DNA from: Cubamyces lactineus
Taxonomy: Eukaryota; Basidiomycota; Agaricomycetes; Polyporales; Polyporaceae
NCBI GenBank assembly: GCA_022376465.1
Contig: JACDTU010000030.1
Span: 124,001 to 188,000, forward strand
DNA length: 64,000 nucleotides
Reading direction: 5' to 3'
Shown here piece by piece: positions 1 through 10,558 of the stretch; the first letter of the stretch is position 1; each line of letters starts with the position of its first letter. The notes under the pieces are model-generated. The model was given only the letters and a program-made list of their open reading frames with translations, searched no databases and was not told the origin of the DNA. The position numbers and the translations under genes are program-made.

Positions 1-1
1 A

Positions 2-1558
2 TCGGATGCGCTATCCCGAAGACCCGATCACCGACAAGGATCAGAAGACGACAATACTGAACGAACCATGCTACCTGACAACCTCTTCGTACGACTAGTG
101 GACACCCGACTGGCACCGAGGTTCCGACACTTGGCCACGCAAGATAGACTCTTTTGCGACGCACTTGCTGCCATCCAACACGACGGACCACCCCCGATCA
201 GAAGTGCACTCACCGATTGGCAAGAACGAGACGGCTTAATCTTCTACAAGAACCGATGCTACGTACCGGCCGACGAAGCCCTGCGATGAGACCTGATCAG
301 TCAACACCACGACTCCCCGGCAGCCGGACACCCTGGGAAATTCAAGACTCTAGAACTGATACGACGGTCATACTGGTGGCCCGGCATGTATGCCATGGTA
401 TCCCGATACGTCGAAGGCTGTGCCACATGCCAGCAGAACAAGCCAAACACACACCCGACCACCCCGCCCCCACAACCAATCCCCGCTGACGATGTTACTC
501 GGCCATTCCAGAACGTCACGATGGATCTCATCACCGATCTCCCCGAATCCCACGGCTACGATAGTATTCTGGTCGTGGTCGACCATGGCCTTACGAAGGG
601 GGTGATTTTCGCACCATGCAAGAAGACAATCGACGCAATCGGCACAGCGGCGCTTTACCACCGGCATGTCTACCGACGCTTTGGACTACCCAGCAAGATC
701 ATATCCGACCGAGGGCCACAATTCGTATCCAACGTCACTCGCGAACTAGGAAGACTCTTAGGCATCACCCTTTCCCCGTCTACCGCATATCACCCGCAGA
801 CCGACGGACAAACTGAACGAGTGAATCAAGAACTGGAAGTCTACCTCAGGATATTCTGCGAAGGCCGACCAGACGAATGGGCGGAACACCTTGTCGACGC
901 AGAAGTCGCACACAATCAACGGACCCACTCAGCACGGAACGCATCACCATTCTACCTCATGATGGGGTACGAACCGACACTGATTCCTATCGCATACCCC
1001 AAGACCAACACCCCGACAGTACAAGAACGGCTAGTGAACCTCCAGAAGGCCCGAGACGAAGCCCTAGCAGCCCACGAGCTAGCCCGACACGTCATACGCG
1101 ACAGGTTCAAGGGAAAGTTCGTCCAATTCAAGAAAGGACAGAAGGTCTGGCTCGAAGGGAAGAACCTCAAGCTCGCTTACGCATCCCGGAAACTCGCACC
1201 CAAACGGGAAGGCCCCTTTGTCATCACCGAAGTACTTGGACCCGTGACCTATCGGCTGGAGCTGCCGAAACACTGGAAGGTACACCCCGTGTTCCACGCA
1301 TGCTTCCTCACCCCATACAAGGAAAACGACACCCACGGACCGAACTACACGAGGCCACCACCTGACCTTATCGACGGAGAAGAAGAATATGAGGTCGAAG
1401 CGATCGTCGGACACAAGACCACACGAGGCGGAATCCGCTACCAAATCAAGTGGAAAGGCTACTCCAGCACCGAGAACACATGGGAACCCGAGTCCGCTCT
1501 AATTCCGAATGCCAAAGAAATCCTCCAACGGTATAAAAGGGCGAAGAAGCTGCTGTAA
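2..1558 (+). pseudogene. pol: Ty3 pol fragment: RNase H end, integrase, chromodomain; internal stop
   Basis: One frame is open from base 2 to the TAA at 1556-1558 except for a TGA at 287-289, between ALR and DLISQHH. The residue there is probably Arg in active copies (CGA to TGA). Downstream of the stop come the H2C2 zinc finger (HH..H and C-x2-C, about 300-435), then the integrase core. Counting from the ATG at 386, the acidic triad is D47, D108 and E144, with exactly 35 residues between the last two. A GPF/Y-type region follows ([11 protein letters not shown]), then a chromodomain at about residues 335-386 ([21 protein letters not shown]). Integrase inserts element cDNA into host DNA. Catalytic residues are intact, but translation from an upstream gag-pol start would end at 287 without read-through. 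Confidence 0.92.
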
Positions 1559-1564
1559 TCTGCA

Positions 1565-1723
1565 ATGCTCTCTCTCGCCATCCTCTTCGCCATCTACTGC
1601 CTCACCCTCCTCACTATCACCCTCCTCTTTCTCTGGTATATCCTCCGCGACCTCTTCAACCGCATCATCGAGCACACCCTCCACAGCCGTGACTACCCAT
1701 CCCGATCAGCGTGGGGATCGTGA
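1565..1723 (+). CDS. Small hydrophobic ORF directly behind pol (ORF-a)
   Basis: A 52-residue ORF starts 6 bases after the pol stop. Residues 2-27 form one strongly hydrophobic stretch (MLSLAILFAIYCLTLLTITL at the start, then LFLWYIL), a likely membrane segment, followed by a short basic tail. I do not recognise the family. It sits where some Ty3 elements carry an env-like gene. The next ORF starts only 5 bases after its stop, so it is the first link of a chain of three ORFs with near-touching stops and starts. It is too short to be trusted on its own; the chain and the hydrophobicity are the support. Confidence 0.5.
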   Translation: MLSLAILFAIYCLTLLTITLLFLWYILRDLFNRIIEHTLHSRDYPSRSAWGS

Positions 1724-1728
1724 AGCCC

Positions 1729-1917
1729 ATGATCATCGCGCTCTTCACCTGCATGACCCTCGGCTACCTCCTTGCCCTTGCCTTCATCGCCACTCACCTG
1801 CGCCTCTCCATCAACATCCTCGAAACTGCTCTCGAACACCGTGACCCTCTCGACCCCGTAAACGACAAGCTTGACCAGGCCGACCGCACCCTCAATAACT
1901 CCAGCTGGGACGAGTAG
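1729..1917 (+). CDS. Second small membrane-type ORF behind pol (ORF-b)
   Basis: A 62-residue ORF from the ATG at 1729, 5 bases after the stop of the preceding ORF. An in-frame GTG at 1711 would overlap that ORF, but ATG is more credible in a fungus. Residues 1-24 are hydrophobic (IIALFTCMTLGYLLALAFI), again predicting one membrane span. The remainder is a charged amphipathic segment (LEHRDPLDPVNDKLDQADR) that could be a short coiled coil. Its stop TAG at 1915-1917 is followed after one base by the ATG of the next ORF. No family recognised. Confidence 0.5.
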   Translation: MIIALFTCMTLGYLLALAFIATHLRLSINILETALEHRDPLDPVNDKLDQADRTLNNSSWDE

Positions 1918-1918
1918 A

Positions 1919-2953
1919 ATGGGCCGCCCCCTCTATAGCACCCAAGTCGCTGACGACAATGCAAGCGACCAGGAAAACCAACAGCCGCTACCCATTCCTC
2001 CCCCACTCGCCAGACGCCTCTCGTCGCCCCCACCGGAATACACCTCTAGGTCACCATCGCCCGCCTCCTCGACGTCGGACCTCAGCACGGTTGGTGTCGA
2101 AGACTCTCATCTGGTAGACCACTCCCGGCACCCCGACGTCAACCAGTTGCTCCGTGCGCTCCTCACCAACCCTACCCCAGTCGTCAATGCCACCGAGCGA
2201 GGCTTGCAGTACTTCCTTAGAGAGTATCGATGCCTCTACAACGAGCAACGGGAACTGGACGCACTGGAAGGGAACCTTGTTGACGCAGCTGACATCGCAG
2301 AGGACACTTTAGACGCTCTTCATGAGGTGTTTGGTGAAGAAGAGGAGCAACGGCAAGTCTCGGACTACGACATCGCAGAACGGCAGGCGCGCGCCCTCGA
2401 AAACGTCGGGCACCATGCCCACGAGTTACGGAGGTTGGCAAGACACTCTTTGAACACCACTCGACGGCTCGCCCGGACCACACGCACGTGGAGGAACTTC
2501 CTCATACAAACATTTGAACTCCCCGCATTCCGTGCAAGGATGGCGCCACTGGCCTCGGTCATCAACGACGCGGCCCCGCCTCCCGGAGAACTCCCAGCTG
2601 CGGCAAGAAGAGTGCCTGGCGAAGCCCGACGCCAAGGGACCTATCTGCCCTTGTTCCACACCAGAGTCTCCGCAGGAAGCCGTCGGCCCCGTGATCCATC
2701 CCCCGACGAGCGTAACGTAAGAGCTCGAAGAGACACCTCGCCCGCCCCAATGGACGCTTCGCCAGCCCGACCTGAGTCCCCGCCGTCCCTCCACCCTATT
2801 GGCCGCAGCTGCCTAGTCTGTGGGTCGCCCGATCACGAGTACCTGTGGTGCCGAGACTGGCGATGTGTCTGGTGTCGCACCACCGCCCCTGGCCATCACC
2901 CGTGGGAGTGCCCTCTGCGCCCAGAAGACATGGACGAGCGGTTTACGAGTTGA
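1919..2953 (+). CDS. Extra 3' retroelement ORF with Cys/His cluster (ORF-c)
   Basis: A 344-residue ORF from the ATG at 1919, one base after the previous stop. The N-terminal ~75 residues are Pro/Ser-rich and probably disordered. The middle (about 95-220) is helical and charged, with alternating acidic and basic stretches suggestive of coiled coil. A basic region follows. The last ~45 residues hold a Cys/His cluster (CLVCGSPDHEYLWC, then CVWC, H and C), spaced like two zinc knuckles. Zinc knuckles in retroelements normally belong to Gag nucleocapsid and bind RNA, so a knuckle protein encoded 3' of pol is unusual. It could be a displaced or duplicated Gag-like protein or an accessory factor. 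It ends 49 bases before the LTR. Confidence 0.7.
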   Translation: MGRPLYSTQVADDNASDQENQQPLPIPPPLARRLSSPPPEYTSRSPSPASSTSDLSTVGVEDSHLVDHSRHPDVNQLLRALLTNPTPVVNATERGLQYFLREYRCLYNEQRELDALEGNLVDAADIAEDTLDALHEVFGEEEEQRQVSDYDIAERQARALENVGHHAHELRRLARHSLNTTRRLARTTRTWRNFLIQTFELPAFRARMAPLASVINDAAPPPGELPAAARRVPGEARRQGTYLPLFHTRVSAGSRRPRDPSPDERNVRARRDTSPAPMDASPARPESPPSLHPIGRSCLVCGSPDHEYLWCRDWRCVWCRTTAPGHHPWECPLRPEDMDERFTS

Positions 2954-2991
2954 GCTGGATATTCCGCTGGTGGAACAGCGTAGAAGCATAC

Positions 2992-2999
2992 GAAGGGGG
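2992..2999 (+). promoter_or_regulatory. Polypurine tract (plus-strand primer)
   Basis: A GAAGGGGG purine run lies 3 bases before the LTR start. Ty3-type elements use such a tract to prime plus-strand DNA synthesis. Position and composition fit; assignment is by location. Confidence 0.75.
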
Positions 3000-3002
3000 T
3001 AA

Positions 3003-3419
3003 TGTTACGACGCTCACTGTGTCACGGTCACCCAGTTTCCTTTTCCTCTCTCTCCCTCGTGCCTCCGTTATGCCACGTCATCCTTTCCCATGCCACGTCA
3101 CCCTTTCCCACCGGTTCACACGGCTGTTGTATTACTACCCTATCACCTTCCGCCACGTCATCGCCACATCATCTGTACTCCCAGCCCTGACTCTACGTAG
3201 TTATACTGGACTCTCACGGTACGTGGCGCCTACGTGGCGCCGACGTGTCCATGTCTCTCCTCCTGTATTTAAGACCAGAGGATCCACTCGGGATCCTCAG
3301 CTCGACCTGGTTATCCATTGCCTATTCCTCTGAACCTCTACTCGACTCGAACTACTGGAGACCTCTGGTCCGATCCCTAGGACGTCGCTCGCCGTGACCG
3401 ATCTAGGCTCGTCGTAACA
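3003..3419 (+). repeat. 3' LTR (417 bp)
   Basis: It begins TGTTACGACG and ends CGTCGTAACA, a perfect 10-bp inverted repeat with the canonical TG...CA ends. It lies just after the polypurine tract. Inside are two near-identical ~20-bp direct repeats (about 3070-3110, ATGCCACGTCA units), a pair of 11-bp repeats TACGTGGCGCC at 3220-3241, and a TATTTAAG box at 3266-3273 that probably serves as the element promoter. The CACGT/ACGTG-rich repeats could be enhancer or bZIP/bHLH-type sites (inference). Confidence 0.9.
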
Positions 3420-3676
3420 CTAGGTGTCGGGATGTCGCGAGCAAACTCGCAAGCACAAAGTGCCGTTGAGGTCAATGTTCTTTTATCTTCGGACACTTTC
3501 CTTCTACATAATAACCACGTTCTCCATTCTCAGAACAAGAAACCCCGCACAACTCACAACTACAATACTGCAAGACAACGCGCAGATCATGAACACTCAA
3601 CGTGCAGATAGAGACGTAGGGGGTAGCGAGCGTAGGCATATTAGCTGGTTCCCGACACGCATTGATACTAAGCCTC

Positions 3677-6600
3677 ATGATGATAGTCGACGATCCGTCA
3701 CGCAACGTTGAACGCAACGTTGAATTTATGGCACTGGAGGCAGACGACGCAATGTCAGGTGACGATGAGTACCCGACGATGGAGGATAGCACTAATTCCG
3801 AGTCAATCTACGTTGCTACGGCGAGCCTTGCTGACGAGGTACCGGACAACATGGCATACTACGGCGAACAACACCCAGTGATTCCGGGGTATGATTACGT
3901 CGCTGGGGATCTGTACGGCCTCCAAGAAGGGGCATGGTGCGTACTGAGTACACGTCTTAGCGTCAATGTTACTTACTGTGCCTTAGGTATGGCCCTCAAG
4001 TACCATCGGAGCCGTATCCTCCGTGGATGATTCCTGGACAGGGCGGTATGATGTGGTTTCATCATCCTGGCATGCTGTGGGTGTATGGGCTAGCTGCCAG
4101 TATACCGTTCGCTGACCGTCGATACCATATCTTAGTCCTCCGGGGCAGTTTGGGCCAATGCTGGAAACCAGTCATATTCCTTCTCCCTTAGGTTTCGCGC
4201 AACCCCTTCCGCCCCAACCTTTTCCGTACCCGCAACCGCCGAACGATTATGGCCTGGCATCTGGCTTCCCGCCTTATGTCACCTATCCTCACGCTGTCGC
4301 TATGCGTAATGCTACTCTCACGAGCTCCCTCAGGTGAGCATTGGAGAGCTTTCGCTCGACCAGGTCTCCTGATATTCTACCTGTAGTTGGGGAGATCGAC
4401 GTCATCAATCTCTTTTGAATCCTCACCCGGCGGGAGATATCCAAGCGTATGCCAGTGTTCTTTCCGGTAGCCAATCACATGATCATCGTGACACCTTCCC
4501 TTTGACAGAGAAACCGCTTCTCATAGCGCAACAAGTACGATCTCATTGGAAAATCCGCGAAAAAGGGCGGCTCCCATTGCAAGCCCTCGAACTCGGACTG
4601 CTCCGATGGCAAGACCTCGAATGCGGCCCGGAAGGCATCGGATCCGTGCCGCACCCGTTGCACACCCTCATTCTCAGCCTCAGCAGCGGCAGAAACAGAG
4701 GAGATCTGACGATTCTTCCTCTTCAACTGAGGCTGATAGCATTCGTACATCGACATGGCAACCGCGGAAGAGAAAGAGGGTTGATGGTCAGTGTTCGTCG
4801 TGTTACATACGCTAACGCTACTTATCGTCTTTTGATATGCGCGTCTGCTACTACTGCAATAGATCTTCGCGTGAGATCAAGCACTTCATCTGATGTGAAC
4901 GAACAGCACGATTTAGAAGCTCGGCAGCGGGGTGTCGATGGCCTTTCGGGTGATCTACCAGTCGATGACACCATGGACAATATCAACGACAACATGAGTG
5001 TGAGTAGTAGCTTAACGATGCAATGGGAGCAGTACTCAGAATGACACCTGCAGGCCCGGCAGACGCCGATCACAGACGGCACACAACTTGTGATGGTACT
5101 TAACGCAAGCTACAGCCTACACTCTCAGCCATTGGATGGACATACTGGACGGCTGCAGCCCTCCGCCGAGGCGCTCTTCTCTGAGAACGTCGTTGGCTCG
5201 CCACAGAATACCCCAGGACTGCCTGCCACACCCGTCGTTTCGTGGACTATACACGCTACGCCGCCCGTTCCCAGTACTCCAGCGCCCGTTCCCAGTACTC
5301 CGGCCGTTCCTCGTACTGCAATCGTTCCTAGTACTCCGATCGTTCCTAGTATCCCGGTCGTTTCCAACCAGGTTCCCTGCCCCCCGAACGAACGAGATGC
5401 CCTTGACCGACTCGGGCTGCACTCCTCGGCTGAGGGTTCACACCTAGAAGACCTGACAAACGATCCCGAACCCAACCTTGATTTTGTGCCGCCCTCTCCA
5501 CTACGCCGTGTTCCTGCACAGTTACTCACGGCCTCTACTTACCCGACGATCCTCGAGCGACCTTCGAGCCCTCTTCCCCGAACCCCACCCAGCATCACCC
5601 AACAAGCACCCCCCTCTTACTTCTCCTCTGATGTATTGCCAACCGTCTATGAGCGCACAGTACCTCTCGCCCCATCTTCACCCCATGCGCTTGAATTGGA
5701 GCGGCCATCAACTCGAGTCTCCTTTGTGACTCCGACTCGCCCTCCCGAACAACCAGCCGGCCTACCTACAACGGTCAGTGGTCCGGGTCAACAAGCGCTT
5801 TGTGATCCATCCCCTTACTCACCCTATATTCTGCAGTGGGACCGTTCTCCGTTTCAAACAACCTCTCCGTCACCTCGTGTTCCTCAGCCGCCTGCACATC
5901 TTACTTATACGCGTCCTACGTCTGCTGTTACGCTGGAAGTCCTCGAACCACCATCGAGTCGGTCTCCTGCGTCTGGATCTGTCGGAGTGTCGGAGCGTTT
6001 GGCGTGCCGTACTCCTCCTACTCAACGTGTTGTGGAAGTGATGCCAGCCGGTAGTCCGACACCAACACATCTTCACATTCACGCTGGACAGTCGTTTCTG
6101 TCAAGCCTGGCGTCTGTCGACAGAGGGATCCCTCAACTAGGCCTCTCACCATACTCCCAGAGCATTGAGGCGACCCCAGTGCAACACTCAAGAAACCTTC
6201 CCTCATCTGTGCCCAGTAGTCGTGAACAGGTTTCCATCTCGCCGCGATTTGCTCAACCCGCTCAAACTTTACACCGGCCACGGCCTCGAGTCCTCCAGGT
6301 TGCCGAACTCCTCGTACAAGAGTTAGATCCTGCTACGTTGGGGCGTCATGAGCGGACTACTAGTGACATACCTCACTGCATGTCTCAGGGCTCGCCTTTG
6401 TCTGCCGACCTCCCCCTCGTACAGCTATCGTCGCGCAGCCCGTCACTGGTCCAGCGGCCGGGTACTCTCATGCGATTAGGCGAAAATACCCTTCGTAGCC
6501 CCTCGGTCGGGAATACGTCCCCCTCGGAACGGCGAGATCGCCCTATGCTTACGCAGTCTGTCACGCCCAGTCGTTCTGGACGGCAGTTACCCCCGAATAC

Positions 6601-9600
6601 GGGTTCCCAGTATCGTGCTTGTACCCCGCCTCTGCCCTCTCTTCCCGCTCCTGGTAGTTCTTCGCCATCGACCACTCGCATAGACCGCCGGTCCATGCAT
6701 AGTCCCATCACACAATCGTTCATGCAAAACGCTCAGCCTTATCGGTCTCGCCCTTCCACCTCTATGTCGCTAGCACGCCCATCAAACCGTCTCCCGATCA
6801 GCCGTACAGAGGAACAGTCAATACAGGACGCGCTCTCGTATGCTAGCCAGAACCTTCTCCAAGACGCACCGCTTCATTCGCCTATCCCCCATCCTAGTGG
6901 CTCCCGGTACCTGGCTCCAGCTACAGAACTTGTTGATGTTGACGTTGAGCGGGCACATGGATATCATCACGCAGCAGCGCTGGGACTCCACGCTTTCCAA
7001 GGACCCCTGCAATCGTCCTCTGGACCCTCTACCCATTCCATCGAATCACATAGTGGAGATTTTCGACCTCCTGCGAGAGCCCCACATGGTGGCGATTCCG
7101 CCATGCCAATTTCTCCTGTGCAGCAATCTCACACCCCAACTATGGCATTCCTCGAACATAGCGACCATATGGACGTTGGCCTGACATCGCCTATAGCGGC
7201 AATGGAGACACATCCTGACCATTTTGATGGAGTCACGGAGACGATGATGTACCTAGCAGGCAAGCGCTCACCATTGGGGCTTATGGAAAGGGGCGCGTCG
7301 CCTTGCACGACTCTTCCACTGGACGTTACAATGACGGAGCAAGACTATATTCCACCTGTGCCCGATACGTCTGACCGCCATACGCAGCATAACGGTACGT
7401 GCTATTACTACGTCCTTTCACGGTTGTTCTGATTCAATCTGTAAATGCTGTCCCCGTTATCCGCACATGCTTCGCGCTTTATAAACGTATCACGATCACT
7501 GCTCCTATCCTTCGCCGCAGTCCCTACGGTCAGGCTCTCTACAAGCCGAGCCTCACGCTTGCCTACCTACACAAGGAGTACGGTCTACTCGAGGATGGAA
7601 GGTCTTGAGGACGAGCACATCCGTTTAGGCACCATTCGAGATGATGTGCACTCCTCGTTTGGTGTGCATGTCGTTGCGCAACATCAAGGAGGCACTCACC
7701 ACGAGAGTCCTTCGGAAGTTACGATGACTGTCGATGAAAATCCGGAGCGTCGGACCTTGTCGAGTACGACGCCGGATGTTCCTCGGGCGTCTCCCTACGG
7801 ACGTACTCAGCCCGCACAACCACAACCCGAAGGTCAAATTGCTCCCCCGCGACGGATCACCGGCAGCCCACTGCCTTTGCCAGCACCAATTTTACAACGA
7901 GGTTCTTATATAGGCGCCGATCCTTCTAACCAGGTGGCACCTATCCCCGCAGTGGGTCCCGGAGACTCAGACGCCATGGAAATTGAACCAGAAGAACACG
8001 GCATCCCGGATTTGTATCCATCTCTCTCGAGTCTCGGGGGCTCGAATCTCGCGGCGCAGGGTTCACGGACGAGACGTGCAGGCGACTCAACATCCAGTAT
8101 GCGCATAGGAGGAAGTTCGAGTACCGTGCCGCCCCATATTCGCCATACGCCTCCTGTTGTAGCAGATCACCGCAGTGACCACAACAACAACACAGCGGAG
8201 GTTCGTTCTGGACGGCCGATCGACCTGCGCGCTGGAGGAGTACCTGCGGCCTCTTCAAATGCCCCTACACCCTCCTCAGGTGGCGATAACGGGGAATCTA
8301 ACCCATATGTGAGTCACCCGTTGTGTAGGGAACTGCGCTAAGACTTAAGTTATGGATACTGTAGCATATGCCTGCGTCGCGTGGGGATATCATCGAGCTG
8401 AAGGATACGGTAAGAGAAGTTGTGGTTGGTATGCAGGACCTCTCTGCCGCGATCAGGACTACGTTATTGCAACGCAGTGGTCCATCTTCCGGCACTTCCA
8501 AGAGTTCCCGTTCTCGTTCAGCAAGATTCAATCATACCGCCAATGGCATCCCCAATGTACGACGTCAGGAGTCCCCTGCCGACGACGATGACGACGACGA
8601 TGATGGATACGAAGGGGATATCAATTATACCCCTGCTCGCCGTCAAGGAAAGTTGAAGGAACTTCCGAAGCATCGTACGGACGACGATCTCACCCTGCAG
8701 GTATGTGTTCATACTGCAAAACGCTACTGAGAATGCGGCTCATGGTTTGCTTCGCGTAGGCCGTGGTTCACTCACATGCACGGAAATTGATGAACCGGGA
8801 AGATCGACAGTCACCCTTTGATGCTACACTCATCCCCAGCATCGAGGAAGTGAAACGGTATGACCCTAGACGTGACGGGCATTGTTGTACGTCGGAACGA
8901 TTCCGCCCCGATCTAAGGTCACCACCTGGGAGCGTTTGGAACAAGTCTGCGGTCAAGGTCTTCGCGAAGAGCTTCGTTGATGCGGACGAATATGAATGCA
9001 ACGACGAGGGCGTTGTCAAGAAGATTTTCGCTACTCACCTACGCCATCTTCACCGCAAATACTTGCGTAGCACATCGGGTGAGGCGAAGCAACTCGAAGC
9101 AAGGAAACGGGCTAATCGTGAGGAACGCAAGCGTGGGGTAAGTCCGACCATTGACTACCATACAGTCGTCGCTAACTCCTCACTACCAGTTATTCAATCG
9201 ACGTCTCACCGCTGCGCTATCCTACGATGCGTTGAAGCCCCATGTGGAGATGCTACAGTGCCTGGGTGTTGATGGGATGAGCTCCGACGAATCCTCAGTC
9301 GAAAACGATATTGTCCACTATCGAATCCTGAAGAAATCGTGGCGGCACCCTAATCTCACCATATGGCTCAGGGTATTCGACGCTGCATATCGGAAGACGC
9401 GTGTCAGCGAAACCAATCGAGCAACTCGCGGCGCCCCCGTACACTGGCGACTAGTGACCAATCAATACGACAATCGCCGCGCTGCGGTTCCGTGCTTGCC
9501 CAAGAACGCCTACAATCCTGAGTGGTTGAACAGTTTGAATGGCATGGATGTGGAGGATTTGGCTGCGCGAGATGAGTTCTACGACTTCACACACACACCG

Positions 9601-9705
9601 GATGTGGCGGAGTGAGTATCTCGATCTTTCATTCGCCCTGACACCAGCTCACATGGATGCAGGCTTCACCAGGTGCAACAGACGTCCCTAGGACGCCTCG
9701 CGTGA
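3677..9705 (+). CDS. Very large, mostly disordered protein with conserved C-terminal block (gene G1)
   Basis: Twelve exons join in frame: 3677-3936, 3987-4082, 4136-4333, 4395-4454, 4509-4786, 4863-4999, 5054-7394, 7521-8308, 8365-8700, 8760-9137, 9190-9611, 9663-9705, giving about 1,778 residues. Exon 4 borders are the least certain. The first ~200 residues are Pro/Tyr-rich. A basic, nuclear-signal-like region follows (PRKRAAP, PRKRKRV, 4560-4780), then ~1,100 residues of Ser/Pro/Thr-rich sequence with VPSTP repeats. An acidic D-run lies at about 8583-8605. The last ~300 residues are folded-looking (WNKSAVKVFAKSF, HVEMLQCLGVDGMSSDES, YNPEWLNSL, YDFTHTPDVAE). I recognise this block as resembling an uncharacterised family recurrent in Agaricomycetes; no function is known to me. 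The start ATG lies only 257 bases past the LTR. Confidence 0.75.
5266..5370 (+). repeat. Imperfect short tandem repeats encoding VPSTP units
   Basis: Within the large exon of G1, five or six units of about 15-18 bases (core CCCGTTCCCAGTACTCC or CGTTCCTAGTACTCC) encode successive V-P-S-T-P-like pentapeptides. The repeats diverge by point changes, consistent with slippage expansion in a disordered region. Confidence 0.75.
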
Positions 9706-10558
9706 AGTCACTTGGCAGTTTTTCGGCTTCGATGATGGTCTCGCCGCTGCATTCGGTCCACTGATTAGTATTTGCGCCCTATGATATATCAACATTGTAT
9801 GTTTTGCCATAACGCGCCTCGCAGGATGAGCGAGGGGATATTTTACGAGTACCTCTGTCCAAAGCCGGTCGGCGTCAAGTACCAATGTACGTCGGAGCTC
9901 AGCCGCTCATGAAGCCTCACAATACGCCGGGCGCTTCCCTCTTCTATACATTCAAGTTATGTAAGCCTCAGGCCGTACTTGGGCCTTGGCTCTTTTCCTC
10001 CCCCCTCCTCCCCTCCCATCAGCGAGACTGTACAAGGCTACTCACCGTGCTACTAAGCTCGCTTCTATGGGCAACATGCTTCACGGCCATCCGTAAACCG
10101 ACACGTAAACCGACACCGGTGCCGAGAAACTCGTGATATTCGCCAATGACCATGCGAACTCGATCTGCGAAACTTGATCTGCGAAACGCGATACGCCATT
10201 TTCTGCAACGCCTATGCGTAGGCTATGACGGAATATCACATCGATCCTCAAAGGCTTTTGACAGGGTGCAGGCGGTTGCTGCTCTGTTCCCATCCGGAGT
10301 TGACATTCCGCCGCTATGACAAAGTATCGTTATCACCAACGATCAGGATAAGGGAGTGTGGCCTCAGTATAACTATGGCCTTTGACTCGAATTCTCCTTT
10401 CCTTTATACTAATACTATCAAAATTCGTATAAAACGGGGAGCCCAGTGAGCCGAACCTCACATCTACTGCGTGCTACCGACTACGGACGCCTCTTTACAC
10501 CATTCGTCAATTCGCACCTCTCGCTTTCTCACTCGCGTTTCTCCTCTCTGACGTTGTC
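9706..10558. other. Intergenic region G1-G2 with TATA box
   Basis: No coding exon seen. A TATAAAA at 10428-10434 lies 125 bases before the ATG of G2 and is its likely core promoter element. Short tandem duplications of CGTAAACCGACA (about 10093-10117) and CTGCGAAAC (about 10155-10185) occur in the middle. Confidence 0.6.

Larger units (their letters stand above)
1..3419 (+). mobile_element. 3' part of a Ty3/chromovirus LTR retrotransposon
   Basis: The window opens inside the pol gene of a Ty3-type (Metaviridae) element. In order there are: the end of RNase H (a DALSRRPDH-like motif at its C-terminus), an H2C2 zinc-binding domain, a DD35E integrase, a chromodomain, three small ORFs, a polypurine tract and a 417-bp LTR. 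The chromodomain behind integrase places it among chromoviruses, which use it to target chromatin. Gag, protease, reverse transcriptase and the 5' LTR lie left of the window. A stop codon inside pol suggests this copy is not autonomous. The target-site duplication cannot be checked because only one end is visible. Confidence 0.93.
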
